This document shows, piece by piece, positions 1 to 8,328 of a stretch of 64,000 bases of DNA. A model generated the notes under the pieces. It was not told where the DNA came from. It was given only the letters and a program-made list of their open reading frames with translations, and did no database searches. Made by a program: the position numbers and the translations under genes. The stretch comes from JABDQA01 sp963824415 (GTDB lineage Bacteria; Desulfobacterota; Desulfobulbia; Desulfobulbales; Desulfocapsaceae): assembly GCA_963824415.1 (NCBI GenBank), contig CAWGPM010000002.1, positions 744,001-808,000 on the forward strand. The letters are read 5' to 3'. Numbering within the stretch: position 1 is the stretch's first letter; the number at the start of each line of letters is the position of its first letter.

Positions 1-136
1 TACTGGACATTGATACTCCGTATGGTGCAATGGGTTTATAGTGAATGATTAACGCTGCGTGGTGCGCGCTTCCGGCAATACCCTAAGCACAGTTGGCCGT
101 CAGGAAAGGGAGCGCGTGGCCGATAGAGCAAATTTA

Positions 137-571
137 TCATGGCTGTCCTGTGGACTGGCATGCTGCACGGGTCTGTTCGGCAGCCGAGATCGCGTCATCG
201 GTGAGCCGGTCGACCTCGGAGATCAGCGTCAGCTGCACCTGTCGATATTGGTTGTCGATAAGAATGTCCTCATCGACGAAGAGGTTCTGGTACTGATGCA
301 TCCAGTCGAACATGGCCCGGTCGGCCGCCTCCAGGGCCGCGATATCTGCCTCAATCTGCTGTGCTGCGACGGCGGCGCAGTCTGTGGCCCTGGTCTTGAG
401 TTCGGTGCTGAGTTCGAACATATAGCCGATCCTGGCCATGGCTTTATCGTGGACCCGCTCGACCGCGATTCTCAAGCGTTCATTTTCCTTTGCATCCGGG
501 TCACGGCAGCCCGCCAGGACCAGCACTGGCAAAGCAAGCATAAAAACACAAATCCACTTCGAGACGCTCAT
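137..571 (-). CDS. Small lipoprotein of unknown function
   Basis: I do not recognise the family. The 144-residue product starts with a lipoprotein signal peptide (hydrophobic stretch ending LVLAGC), so it is probably a lipidated periplasmic protein. The mature part is polar, Ala/Glu-rich and mostly predicted helical, with two further cysteines. I chose the ATG at 571 because it overlaps the stop of the upstream cytochrome gene as ATGA, a typical translational-coupling arrangement; another ATG lies 18 bases upstream. It is the last gene of a three-gene minus-strand set with a cytochrome c and a SCO-type protein, which suggests a role around a respiratory or copper-dependent complex encoded outside the window. 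That role is inference only. Confidence 0.6.
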   Translation of the reverse strand: MSVSKWICVFMLALPVLVLAGCRDPDAKENERLRIAVERVHDKAMARIGYMFELSTELKTRATDCAAVAAQQIEADIAALEAADRAMFDWMHQYQNLFVDEDILIDNQYRQVQLTLISEVDRLTDDAISAAEQTRAACQSTGQP

Positions 572-990
572 CGACAACGCTGCAGCCATTGGGCAACGAC
601 CTCTTCAGAGAGCGGTTCCCGACCGCTGCCCCAGGTTTCCCGGAGGTAAATCACCAGGCTGCTCATCTCAGTCAGGCTGAGATCGGCAAAGGCAGGCATG
701 CGCCGATTGGCTGAACCGTCTGCGGTGGTAAGGGTGCCCCGAACACCGTTTTTAATCAGGCAGGGCAACTCCTCGATTCGCTCTCCCAGGTAGCTGCTGT
801 CGTGCAGGGCGGGGTAGAGTCTGGCCAGACCGCTGCCCGAGCGTGCATGACATGCGGCGCACCGTTTCAAATACACCGAGGAATCCGCCGCGGTCGAACG
901 GCAGCCCGGTAAAGCGGCGATAAAAATGAGCATCGCCATCGCCCAGGCCGGCAGCAGGGCATGCGAAGAGACAGCGCTGCTATGGTTCAT
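568..990 (-). CDS. Monoheme cytochrome c, lipoprotein-anchored
   Basis: A 140-residue class I-type c cytochrome. The single CxxCH heme site is CAACH at residues 44-48, and the likely Met axial ligand is M98 in RRMPAF. The N-terminus has a hydrophobic segment ending LPGC at residue 30, so the protein is probably exported and lipidated at that cysteine. It overlaps the SCO-type gene upstream by 11 bases and the small lipoprotein downstream by 4, so the three are likely co-transcribed. In such a setting the protein probably passes electrons in the periplasm, perhaps to a terminal oxidase or another redox enzyme. The redox partner is not in the window. Confidence 0.85.
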   Translation of the reverse strand: MNHSSAVSSHALLPAWAMAMLIFIAALPGCRSTAADSSVYLKRCAACHARSGSGLARLYPALHDSSYLGERIEELPCLIKNGVRGTLTTADGSANRRMPAFADLSLTEMSSLVIYLRETWGSGREPLSEEVVAQWLQRCR

Positions 991-1630
991 CGAGAAGCCG
1001 TCCGATATCTTGCATCAGCCTGTCCACCGCATCTTCCTCGGTGCCGCGATAATAGCCGCGGATGCGCCCCTGGCGATCCACCAGCGTAAATGATCCCGAA
1101 TGGATAAAGCCGCCCGGGGCATTTTCATCCTCCATGGCAGCAAGACCATAGCGCTTTGCAGTATCGTAGATCTGCTGCTTGTCCCCGGTGACCAGATGCC
1201 AGCGCTCGGCGCTGACGCCCAGCCGGGAGGCAAAATCGTTGAGCACCGCCACCGTGTCATGTTCGGGGTCGATGGTGTGGGAGAGCAGCAGGAGCTGGTC
1301 GTTGTCCTCGAACTTCTGATAGATTCTGAGCATCTGGGTCTTCATGATCGGGCAGATGGTCGGGCAGGTGGTAAAGAAGAAATCCGCCACATAGACCTTG
1401 CCGGAAAAAAGCTCCTGGTTTACCGGATCTCCCAACTGGTCCGTGAATGTGTAAGGAATGTCCAGGCTGCCCAGCAGTGGCAGGGGTTCTTTCCTGACGA
1501 GCTCACAGCCGGATAATGTGAGCATACAGCTGAGGTAAATCAGCCAGATAAAAAAGCCTGGGCCGGGCTGCAGAGCTCCTTTGACGGGCCCTATGGTCCC
1601 AGTTCGGGATAGGCGGGTTTTTTTTTCCAT
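980..1630 (-). CDS. SCO1/SenC/PrrC family copper chaperone-like protein
   Basis: A 216-residue thioredoxin-fold protein. It carries the SCO copper-binding signature: CPTIC at residues 89-93 (CxxxC) after the FFFTT strand, and a distal histidine at about 177 in FIHSGSFTLVD. A signal peptide ending LTLSGC at residue 42 points to a lipoprotein. Family members deliver copper to the CuA site of cytochrome oxidases or act as periplasmic thiol reductases. It heads a minus-strand set with a cytochrome c and a small lipoprotein. No clear Shine-Dalgarno lies before the ATG at 1630, so a somewhat later start is possible, but the lipobox must be included. Confidence 0.9.
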   Translation of the reverse strand: MEKKTRLSRTGTIGPVKGALQPGPGFFIWLIYLSCMLTLSGCELVRKEPLPLLGSLDIPYTFTDQLGDPVNQELFSGKVYVADFFFTTCPTICPIMKTQMLRIYQKFEDNDQLLLLSHTIDPEHDTVAVLNDFASRLGVSAERWHLVTGDKQQIYDTAKRYGLAAMEDENAPGGFIHSGSFTLVDRQGRIRGYYRGTEEDAVDRLMQDIGRLLDEP

Positions 1631-1917
1631 GGCTGGTGCGAAGCGAGTAAAAGTTGTAGACTTCTCATCAGTTACATGATTTTACTGACGCAGACAAACA
1701 TTTTTGAAAATTATTTGGCAAATCCTGTTCGGCCTTTTGCTTGATCCAGCATCGGCCAGGGGCAGTACAGCCTGGCCTGGCCATTTGCGCTTAGGGGTGC
1801 CGCGGCAGCCATAACCAGATACAACGGCCAAACAAAGAGGCTGCAAAAAAGAGGCTGCGATAGGCGCAGATCGAAGCCTACCTGCAGCACAGCAGAACAC
1901 AATTAAAAGGAGTTGGC

Positions 1918-2265
1918 ATGAAGAAAATAGCTCTGGTCACTTACAATCCCGAAATGATGTGTTTCGGCCATGTCCTGCTCTATGCCCTCGATTTCGAAGA
2001 GAAAGGCTATGACGTCAAGCTGGTTATCGAGGGTGGCGCGGTGAAACTGGTCTCCGCCTTCAGCGAACCGGATGCGCCGTTCAAAGCACTGTACGAAAAA
2101 GTCAAAGAGAAGGGGCTGATTGACTGCGTCTGCCAGGCCTGTTCGGCCAAGCTGGGCAGCATTGATGATGCCCGGGCTCAGGGGCTGCCGGTGGCGGGTG
2201 AGCTGATGGGGCACCCATCGGTTGAGCGTTACCTGGATCAGGGCTACCAGATAATCACGTTCTGA
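1918..2265 (+). CDS. DsrE-like small protein
   Basis: A 115-residue cytoplasmic protein with the DsrE/F fold pattern: MKKIALVTYN strand, a short helix, then YDVKLVIEGGAVKL. Cysteines cluster at CVCQAC near residue 75, the region where DsrE-family members carry functional cysteines. Such proteins are small sulfur-relay or regulatory proteins, common in sulfur-metabolising bacteria. The ATG is preceded by AAAAGGAG at good spacing. It may be co-transcribed with the sugar kinase that starts 50 bases later, although no functional link is obvious. The exact subfamily is uncertain. Confidence 0.75.
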   Translation: MKKIALVTYNPEMMCFGHVLLYALDFEEKGYDVKLVIEGGAVKLVSAFSEPDAPFKALYEKVKEKGLIDCVCQACSAKLGSIDDARAQGLPVAGELMGHPSVERYLDQGYQIITF

Positions 2266-2315
2266 GCGGTGGCGGATTAAACAATCATTTCAATCTATTA
2301 TTACCGGCAAGGTCC

Positions 2316-3515
2316 ATGGAGTTTCCAGATCTGGGTCAGCAGAAGCAGGAGCTGATCGACGTATTTTCCTACGAGCGGGAGATCGAACCTGAACAGGTGT
2401 CGGTCATCGCCTCACCCTATCGCATCTGCCCGCTGGGGGCGCATATCGATCATCAGGGTGGCTCGGTACTTGGCATGACGATCAATGCCTGCAGCCTGAT
2501 GGCTTTTTATCAGAGCAGTGAACCCACGGTTACACTCAAAAGCAAAAACTACCCCGGCAAGGTCTCCTTTCATCTCGATGATATCGGCGAATCCACCGGC
2601 AGCTTCTGGGGCGTTTACCCCCGGGCTGCGGCCTTGGCGCTCAAAGAACGTTATACGCTTAAAAACGGCATTGTCGGTCTTCTGGACGGGATGCTGCCCG
2701 GCTGCGGGTTGAGTTCATCGGCCTCAGTGCTGCTGGCCTATATTCACGGGCTTGCGGCGGCCAATGGACTGCAGCTTGCACCCTGGGAATACGTGCAGCT
2801 CACCCGCCGGGCGGAAAACAAATATATCGGGCTCAATAACGGCATCCTGGATCAGAGTTCCATCGTCTTCGGCAGAAAAGGACATCTGCTGCATATCGAC
2901 ACCGTCGAGCAGCGGGTGACCGAACTGGCCGATCAGTGCGGCGAAGAGCACTATCGTTTTATCGTGGCCTATTCCGGCTACTCGCGGGAGTTGACCACCT
3001 CGGGCTACAACTCACGGGTCGATGAGTGTCGCCGGGCCGCACACAGTCTCTGTCGCCTGGCTGGTGCACCCGAAGCTGACATTCTCTCAGCAGTGGAGCC
3101 GTCCGTTTTTGAGCAGTTCAGTGGTGAGCTCGAAGAGCCGATCAGAAGACGGGCCACGCATTTTTTCAGCGAATCGAAGCGGGTCGCCGATGGTCTGCAG
3201 GCCTGGAGGGCCGGGGATATCAGGAATTTCGGCCGGCTCATGAACGAATCCTGCATCAGCTCGATTGAACAGTATGAGTGCGGCGTGCCGGCGGTGTGCG
3301 ACCTGCAGCAGATTGTTTCCGCCGCAGAAGGCGTCTACGGTTCGCGCTTCATGGGCGGCGGTTTCGGCGGCTGTGTGGTCGGACTGGTAAAGTCCTCCCA
3401 TGCGGCTATGGCCGCTGAGGATATTCAGGCGACCTATCGCCAACTGCACCCGGAGGTCGCTGAGCAGGCGGCCGTCTATCTGGCCAGATCAGATGACGGG
3501 GTGCGTTTTTTATGA
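2316..3515 (+). CDS. GHMP sugar-1-kinase, galacturonokinase-like
   Basis: A 399-residue GHMP kinase of the galactokinase fold. Motif 1 is RICPLGAHIDHQGG at residues 36-49, where ordinary GalK has a GRVNLIGEHTDY-type sequence. Motif 2 is PGCGLSSSAS near 128-138, the phosphate-binding loop, and motif 3 is GGGFGG near 347-352. The motif 1 variant, NGILDQS and the LTTSGYNSRVDECR and SSIEQYECG blocks match what I recall of plant galacturonokinase better than bacterial GalK. The likely reaction is anomeric phosphorylation of galacturonate or a related sugar. The stop overlaps the next ATG (ATGA), so it is coupled to a nucleotidyltransferase that could convert the sugar-1-phosphate to an NDP-sugar. 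The substrate is inferred. Confidence 0.8.
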   Translation: MEFPDLGQQKQELIDVFSYEREIEPEQVSVIASPYRICPLGAHIDHQGGSVLGMTINACSLMAFYQSSEPTVTLKSKNYPGKVSFHLDDIGESTGSFWGVYPRAAALALKERYTLKNGIVGLLDGMLPGCGLSSSASVLLAYIHGLAAANGLQLAPWEYVQLTRRAENKYIGLNNGILDQSSIVFGRKGHLLHIDTVEQRVTELADQCGEEHYRFIVAYSGYSRELTTSGYNSRVDECRRAAHSLCRLAGAPEADILSAVEPSVFEQFSGELEEPIRRRATHFFSESKRVADGLQAWRAGDIRNFGRLMNESCISSIEQYECGVPAVCDLQQIVSAAEGVYGSRFMGGGFGGCVVGLVKSSHAAMAAEDIQATYRQLHPEVAEQAAVYLARSDDGVRFL

Positions 3516-4270
3516 ACGCGATTCTGCTCTGTGCCGGATTTGCGACCCGGATGTACCCGCTGACCAGAAATTTTCCCAAGCCGCTGCTGCCGGTCGGGGG
3601 CCGGCCGGTGCTCGATTACCTGATGGACCAGGTTGTCGCGCTGCCCTTCCTGACCGATGTGCATCTGGTGAGCAACGGTAAATTCTATGATCATTTCCAG
3701 CGCTGGTATGAGCATCATCGTACCTACGGCGACTACTCAGCTGTGCAGGTTCACATCCATGATGACGGCTGCTTCGACAACGACAGAAGACTGGGGGCGG
3801 CGGGGGATCTGAGACTGGCCCTGGAGCGCATTGAGCGGGCCGGGCCGACCCTGGTTTCTGGAGGCGACAATATCTATCAGTTCAGCCTGGCACCGCTGTG
3901 GAAGCAGTTTCTCCAGGCAGATGAGCACTACATCGTTGCGCTGGCCGAAACGGACAAAGCAAAGCAGCGCCGCACCGGGGTGCTGGAATTTGGCGAGGGC
4001 GACCGGGTGGTCCGCCTGCACGAAAAACCACAGGAACCGCCCTCCTCATGGGTCTGCCCGCCGCTCTACTTCTTCCAGGATGGGGTTCTGGGAGCGCTGG
4101 CGGAGTTTCTGGCGGGGCCTGCCGACCACGACGCACCCGGACACTTCATCGATTACCTATGTCAAACAACGACCGTTCGGGCCTTCAGGCTTGAATCAAC
4201 CAGGCTCGATATCGGCTCGATCCAGACCTATCATGAAGCCGATCTGCTTATGACCCAGGACCTTGTCTGA
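3512..4270 (+). CDS. NTP-transferase family sugar-1-phosphate nucleotidyltransferase
   Basis: A 252-residue nucleotidyltransferase with the N-terminal signature LLCAGFATRMYPLTRNFPK (residues 5-23). Here CAGFATRM replaces the commoner LAGGxGTRL, and K23 is the expected catalytic lysine. SGGDNIY near residue 115 is the Asp-containing metal site, and HEKPQEPPS is the conserved EKP block. It overlaps the GHMP kinase by four bases, so the two form a salvage pair: kinase first, then pyrophosphorylase giving an NDP-sugar. Which nucleotide and sugar are used cannot be read from the sequence; UDP-galacturonate is a reasonable guess from its partner. Confidence 0.8.
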   Translation: MNAILLCAGFATRMYPLTRNFPKPLLPVGGRPVLDYLMDQVVALPFLTDVHLVSNGKFYDHFQRWYEHHRTYGDYSAVQVHIHDDGCFDNDRRLGAAGDLRLALERIERAGPTLVSGGDNIYQFSLAPLWKQFLQADEHYIVALAETDKAKQRRTGVLEFGEGDRVVRLHEKPQEPPSSWVCPPLYFFQDGVLGALAEFLAGPADHDAPGHFIDYLCQTTTVRAFRLESTRLDIGSIQTYHEADLLMTQDLV

Positions 4271-4294
4271 ACCTCAGGCTAGAAGTCGACCGGT

Positions 4295-6562
4295 TCAGTG
4301 ATAATAGAGATTCGGGCTGCCCATGGTGAGCAATGCCTTATGCAGGTTCTTCTTGAACTCGCGGCGGTCCCATATGCCCTGAACGTGCCCACGCCGCAGT
4401 GCGTTGCGTGCCGAATGGTAATCGGGGGGGATGCTGATGCCGGTGGTTTCCCTGATTACCCGCGGGCCGGCGAAGCCGAGCCGCGATGATCTGATCGCAA
4501 ACTGATAGGGTGAGCAGCCCAGAAATGAGGCCACCGGGCCGGCATACGAATTGTTGTCGTAGACCACGATATAGAGCCCGCCCGAATCGATGTATTCCCT
4601 TACCGCCATGGTGCACTTGGGCATTTGAATCACGCCCAGCGTGCCTTCCTGTATCCTGATGCCGCCGGTGGTGTGTGTGTAGGCCAGCAGCGGGCGTTTC
4701 TTGCGCTGGGCCAGCTTGCAGGCCTGGACGAATTTCTCACCCTCGGTCGAGCCGACGGTGCCGTTTCTGAAATCGGAATAAAGCAGCGTGGTGACGATCT
4801 CAATCCCGTGAACCGCTGCGGTAAAGGTCATATTACTGCTCTTGCGCCCGGTTTTCTGCATCGCAGCCTCGAGCCGTTCATTGAAACCGGTGTAGCCCAG
4901 CGGATTCTGGGCGCTGAGATGCGAGTTGAAAAACCGGATCGACCCGCGGTCGAAGATGTTCTCCAGATACCATTGATATTCCAGTGGAAAATGGTGGCCG
5001 CAGGATTCGCAGACCCCGGCAAATTCACCGTAGAGATCGGGCACCCAGAGGTCTTTGCAGCCGTGCTGTTCGGCATTGGGGCAGGTGATAGTTTTGTCCT
5101 CGTTGGCCAGCGGGCTGGTGTAGGTGTCCTGAATTTCCAGTGGGTCCTGACGCTGGGCGAAGGCCTGGCCGTTTCCGGCATACGTGATCAGCTTGACCGG
5201 CTCACTTTTCTTTTTGCCGCTCAAAAAATTCAGCGCCGTTTGAATGGGCTCGGCGATCCGTTTCATCATGATCGAGCCTTCTCCGGAGACGTCGCTGAGA
5301 ATCTTTTCGACCTGGCGCTTCTGGTTTTTCAATACATCGTAGCGCAGGGTGTAGTAGACCTGTTCGCTCTGGATCCGGGCCTGGCGCAGGAAGCTTTCCT
5401 GAGCTTCGGGTTTGCCGGCGAATCCGTGGGAGGCCATTGACAGGTATTTCTTCGAGCGCAGCAGCAGCAGCCGGTTGGTCTCGTCGCGGGAGAGATCCCA
5501 GGAGATTTCAACCTCGAGTTCTTTAGTCTCGGCTTTGGCTTTTTTGCGGCTGATCTCCCAGGTGCGCAGCGATTTGAAGCTCTTGGCGGAGAGCACAACC
5601 CGGTCGGTGGCGCTGATCATCTCCGAGCGCAGTTTGGCGAAAAAGGCGAAGTCGTCGCGCCTGGCTCCGAGCGGGGGCTCCTGGATAATCCGGTCGATGA
5701 TGCCGTGATTGAGATTGTCGAGTGCGGTCAGTCGCAGCCGGTCGGCACAGACCTCGACCAGTTCGCGGGGCACCTTGTTGCCTTCACCGATCCTGCCTTC
5801 GATGGCGGCTGCTCCCTCGGGGGAAATAACCGAATAGTAGCCATGGCTCGCCATCAGACGATAGTCGCTCAGGCCGATCGCTTCGGCGCCGCCGGAGCCT
5901 CCCTCCGAGATGAATGAAACGGTCGGCACCCGCAGTTTGGTCATTGTGTAGATATTTCTGGCTATCTGCTGGGCTGCGCCGGGATACTCCTCGACCGGGA
6001 AGGATCCGGGGGTGAACACGTAGAAATGAATCGGGATACCTTCGGTCTCTGCCACCTTCATATAGCGCAGGGCTTTTTCGTTGCCCTCAGGCCGGCATGA
6101 CCCTCCGTTGCGGAACTCCTCGCCGTGACCGCACTCCTGGCCGATCACCATCAGGCTGACTGTGTGGGTTTTCTTCTTCCCTTTTCTGGTCAAGGTGGCT
6201 TTGGCGCAGATCATTGCCGGGTCGATATTGGCATCTTCCTCTCCGCCCAACTCGGTATAGTCTTCGTAGACGTTTTCCAGGATATCCTTGAGGCTGAAGC
6301 GCTGGATCGAGCGGACAATGCGAACCCGCTCCATCGAGGTGAGCTGCTCTTCGGCGCGTTCCTCGAGAAAACTGATCGAATCGCTGAGCTTTCTGAGTTC
6401 ACCTGTAAGCGCTTTTTCCGAATGGTCGTAGACCGTTTTCTTCAGCCGCTCGCAGCTTGTCTTGAAGCCTTCCAGATTGCCCCAGTTGGAATAATCCTTG
6501 ATCTGGATCAGGTAGTCGATCCGCTCTTCGATGCGTTGAAGTTGTTTGAGCTGCTCATTCAT
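4295..6562 (-). CDS. Acetyl-CoA carboxylase carboxyltransferase, AccA-AccD fusion
   Basis: A 755-residue fusion of both carboxyltransferase subunits. The N-terminal part (about 1-330) is AccA-like: an N-terminal coiled coil followed by the crotonase-fold block with SEGGSGGAEAIGLSDY and ISPEGAAAI. A linker follows to about 480. The C-terminal part (about 490-755) is AccD-like, opening with a zinc-ribbon-type set of four cysteines (CPNAEQHGC, then CESC) and continuing with TGGIRIQEGTLG and GFAGPRVI. It transfers the carboxyl group from carboxybiotin to acetyl-CoA, giving malonyl-CoA. The subunit order is alpha-beta within one chain. The biotin carboxylase gene lies just upstream on the same strand with a 20-base gap; no BCCP gene is in the window. 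Confidence 0.85.
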   Translation of the reverse strand: MNEQLKQLQRIEERIDYLIQIKDYSNWGNLEGFKTSCERLKKTVYDHSEKALTGELRKLSDSISFLEERAEEQLTSMERVRIVRSIQRFSLKDILENVYEDYTELGGEEDANIDPAMICAKATLTRKGKKKTHTVSLMVIGQECGHGEEFRNGGSCRPEGNEKALRYMKVAETEGIPIHFYVFTPGSFPVEEYPGAAQQIARNIYTMTKLRVPTVSFISEGGSGGAEAIGLSDYRLMASHGYYSVISPEGAAAIEGRIGEGNKVPRELVEVCADRLRLTALDNLNHGIIDRIIQEPPLGARRDDFAFFAKLRSEMISATDRVVLSAKSFKSLRTWEISRKKAKAETKELEVEISWDLSRDETNRLLLLRSKKYLSMASHGFAGKPEAQESFLRQARIQSEQVYYTLRYDVLKNQKRQVEKILSDVSGEGSIMMKRIAEPIQTALNFLSGKKKSEPVKLITYAGNGQAFAQRQDPLEIQDTYTSPLANEDKTITCPNAEQHGCKDLWVPDLYGEFAGVCESCGHHFPLEYQWYLENIFDRGSIRFFNSHLSAQNPLGYTGFNERLEAAMQKTGRKSSNMTFTAAVHGIEIVTTLLYSDFRNGTVGSTEGEKFVQACKLAQRKKRPLLAYTHTTGGIRIQEGTLGVIQMPKCTMAVREYIDSGGLYIVVYDNNSYAGPVASFLGCSPYQFAIRSSRLGFAGPRVIRETTGISIPPDYHSARNALRRGHVQGIWDRREFKKNLHKALLTMGSPNLYYH

Positions 6563-6582
6563 ATAGATTAAATAAAATAGAC

Positions 6583-7986
6583 TCAGAACGTCAGAAGACG
6601 ACCGAGATTTTCCTTGAGATAGTCGAGGTTGGTAATGATCGGGCCACCGCTCGAGTCGGTGCCCTTGATCACCGACTCATCGATGAACTGTGCTGCCCGC
6701 CGCTTTGCCTCATCCATGGTGTCGGCCCAGACCAGCGCCAGCGCCAGGTTGGGATCGAAGTCGCTGGGAATCGGGTAGGGGCGGTCGGTGGGCACATGCG
6801 TGTAAACTGCAGACCAGTCGTGGTCGGGGAACCGGAAATCGGTAATGGTGCCGATCCACGGGGCGAAGCCGCGTCTGGTGTCTTCGGCGACAATGCGCAG
6901 TTCGATTGATGCACCTCGAAAGGTGATGTCCTGCTGCTTGAAGCCGATCCGCTCGCCCAGAGCCAGCCGGATCTGTTCCCGGATCAGGTTGGGCTGCTTA
7001 TTGTCCAGATAGCTGATTCGGGCGGAGATGTCGTTTTCCACCTGAATTCTAGTGTTCACCTCAAGCAAGTAAGGCTGACCGCTGCGGCTGACGATCCACT
7101 CCCAGGTGCCGACGTTGTCATAGCTCACATAATCAGCCAGTTTAAGCGAGTAGTCGACGATCTGCCCCAGCACCCGCTGCTCGTCGAACTCGTAGGAAAA
7201 GCATGAGCTGTGAAATCCCGGGGCGGCCTCGACCCGCTTCTGCCGTCCGGTGGACTGGATCGTGCAGTTCCGGGAACTGAAATGTATGCGCTCGCTGTAC
7301 TTCGAGCAGACCAGTTGGACTTCGAGGTGGTTGTAGTCCCTGAGGCATTGTTCGATCAGCACCCCGCCGTCGCCGAACTGTCGTTTGGCGTAGTTCTGCA
7401 GTTGCCGGTAGATGCGGCGAAAGTGCTCGATTTCGGTGACTTCTTCAATACCCATACCGCCGCCGCCGGCGGCGGCCTTGACCAGAATGGAAGGGTTCTC
7501 AATACCCTGAATCCGCTGATCTTCGAGCAGGGCAAAAGCGATTTCTTCAGCCTCCATCTCGTTGTAGATCGGTGCGTCCGTGCCGGGAATGGTCGGGATG
7601 TCGAGCTGGTTGGCAATGCGTTTTGTGTTGATTTTATCGCCCAGGTTTTTAATCACTTCCCAATTTGGTCCGATAAACTGAAGTGGCCGTTTTCTGGTGG
7701 CGGCCCGTCGGGCAAAACGGAAGTCCTCTGAGAAAAACCCGTAGCCGGGGTGGATCGCGGTGCATCCGGTATGATCGGCCACCGCGAAAATATCATTGGG
7801 TTCGGTATAACTGGTAATCCTCCAGGCGTTCTTATCTGCCCCCTCAACACTATTGCGTATGAGATGTTCAGAATCTTTATCGGCGTCGGTGTAGACGACG
7901 ATATAGTCCAAGTCCAGATCCCGGCAGGCATTCATGATGCGGATGGCGATTTCGCCGCGGTTGGCGATTAAAACTTTTCCTTCCAC
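6583..7986 (-). CDS. Biotin carboxylase subunit of acetyl-CoA carboxylase (divergent)
   Basis: A 467-residue ATP-grasp carboxylase starting VLIANRGEIAIRIM, the family N-terminus. I chose a GTG start at 7986 because AAGAGGA lies six bases upstream; the frame stays open further but that extension does not look like protein. The biotin carboxylase N-domain is followed by the ATP-grasp glycine loop AAAGGGGMGI and the ENTRIQVE catalytic block. After IQVE the usual His-Pro is replaced by Asn-Asp, and other blocks are also unlike AccC (SIELRIVAEDTRRGF for VECRINAED). There is no biotinyl domain. Its position directly before the fused carboxyltransferase supports a role in malonyl-CoA synthesis; the acceptor BCCP must be elsewhere. 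Confidence 0.82.
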   Translation of the reverse strand: MEGKVLIANRGEIAIRIMNACRDLDLDYIVVYTDADKDSEHLIRNSVEGADKNAWRITSYTEPNDIFAVADHTGCTAIHPGYGFFSEDFRFARRAATRKRPLQFIGPNWEVIKNLGDKINTKRIANQLDIPTIPGTDAPIYNEMEAEEIAFALLEDQRIQGIENPSILVKAAAGGGGMGIEEVTEIEHFRRIYRQLQNYAKRQFGDGGVLIEQCLRDYNHLEVQLVCSKYSERIHFSSRNCTIQSTGRQKRVEAAPGFHSSCFSYEFDEQRVLGQIVDYSLKLADYVSYDNVGTWEWIVSRSGQPYLLEVNTRIQVENDISARISYLDNKQPNLIREQIRLALGERIGFKQQDITFRGASIELRIVAEDTRRGFAPWIGTITDFRFPDHDWSAVYTHVPTDRPYPIPSDFDPNLALALVWADTMDEAKRRAAQFIDESVIKGTDSSGGPIITNLDYLKENLGRLLTF

Positions 7987-8328
7987 ATGGATCCTCTTGA
8001 AGTGGTTCGTTTGGTGAATATTTAAGGTGAAAATATAATTAATTTTCGGTGGGCGGAATGTGGGTGGTACAGCGCCCAATCCGCTGGTCAATCTTTCTAA
8101 TATAGTAGGCCTGCATGATAAATCAAAGAGAAATCCTGCCACTATGACCGTTAGCGCCTTGCAGAAAGCGGCTGCTGCGCTCGAATTTGGATAGAATTTC
8201 AATCCTTTCCACTTGACTTTCAGCCAAAAGAGTCCTAGAAATTTCACAAGTCACTGCGTAATCAGAGCATGGCGCGGCGGCTTTCCCGATCCGGGACCTC
8301 ATACGTTTAGCTCGGCAGAAAACACACT
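7987..8328. other. Divergent intergenic region, accC-like / corC-like
   Basis: About 340 bases between the divergently read biotin carboxylase and CBS-domain genes. The minus frame of the carboxylase stays open to 8247, but the predicted peptide is unrelated to carboxylases and would displace a good ribosome site. It probably holds both promoters. I cannot assign a specific promoter or operator with confidence. Confidence 0.4.

Noticed and set aside
1682..1902. Two short minus-strand frames upstream of the DsrE-like gene
   Set aside because: They lie in a probable promoter region, with no ribosome site and no protein-like composition.
7987..8247. Possible 87-residue N-terminal extension of the biotin carboxylase
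   Set aside because: The extension resembles no protein, while the GTG at 7986 has a good ribosome site and gives the family N-terminus exactly.
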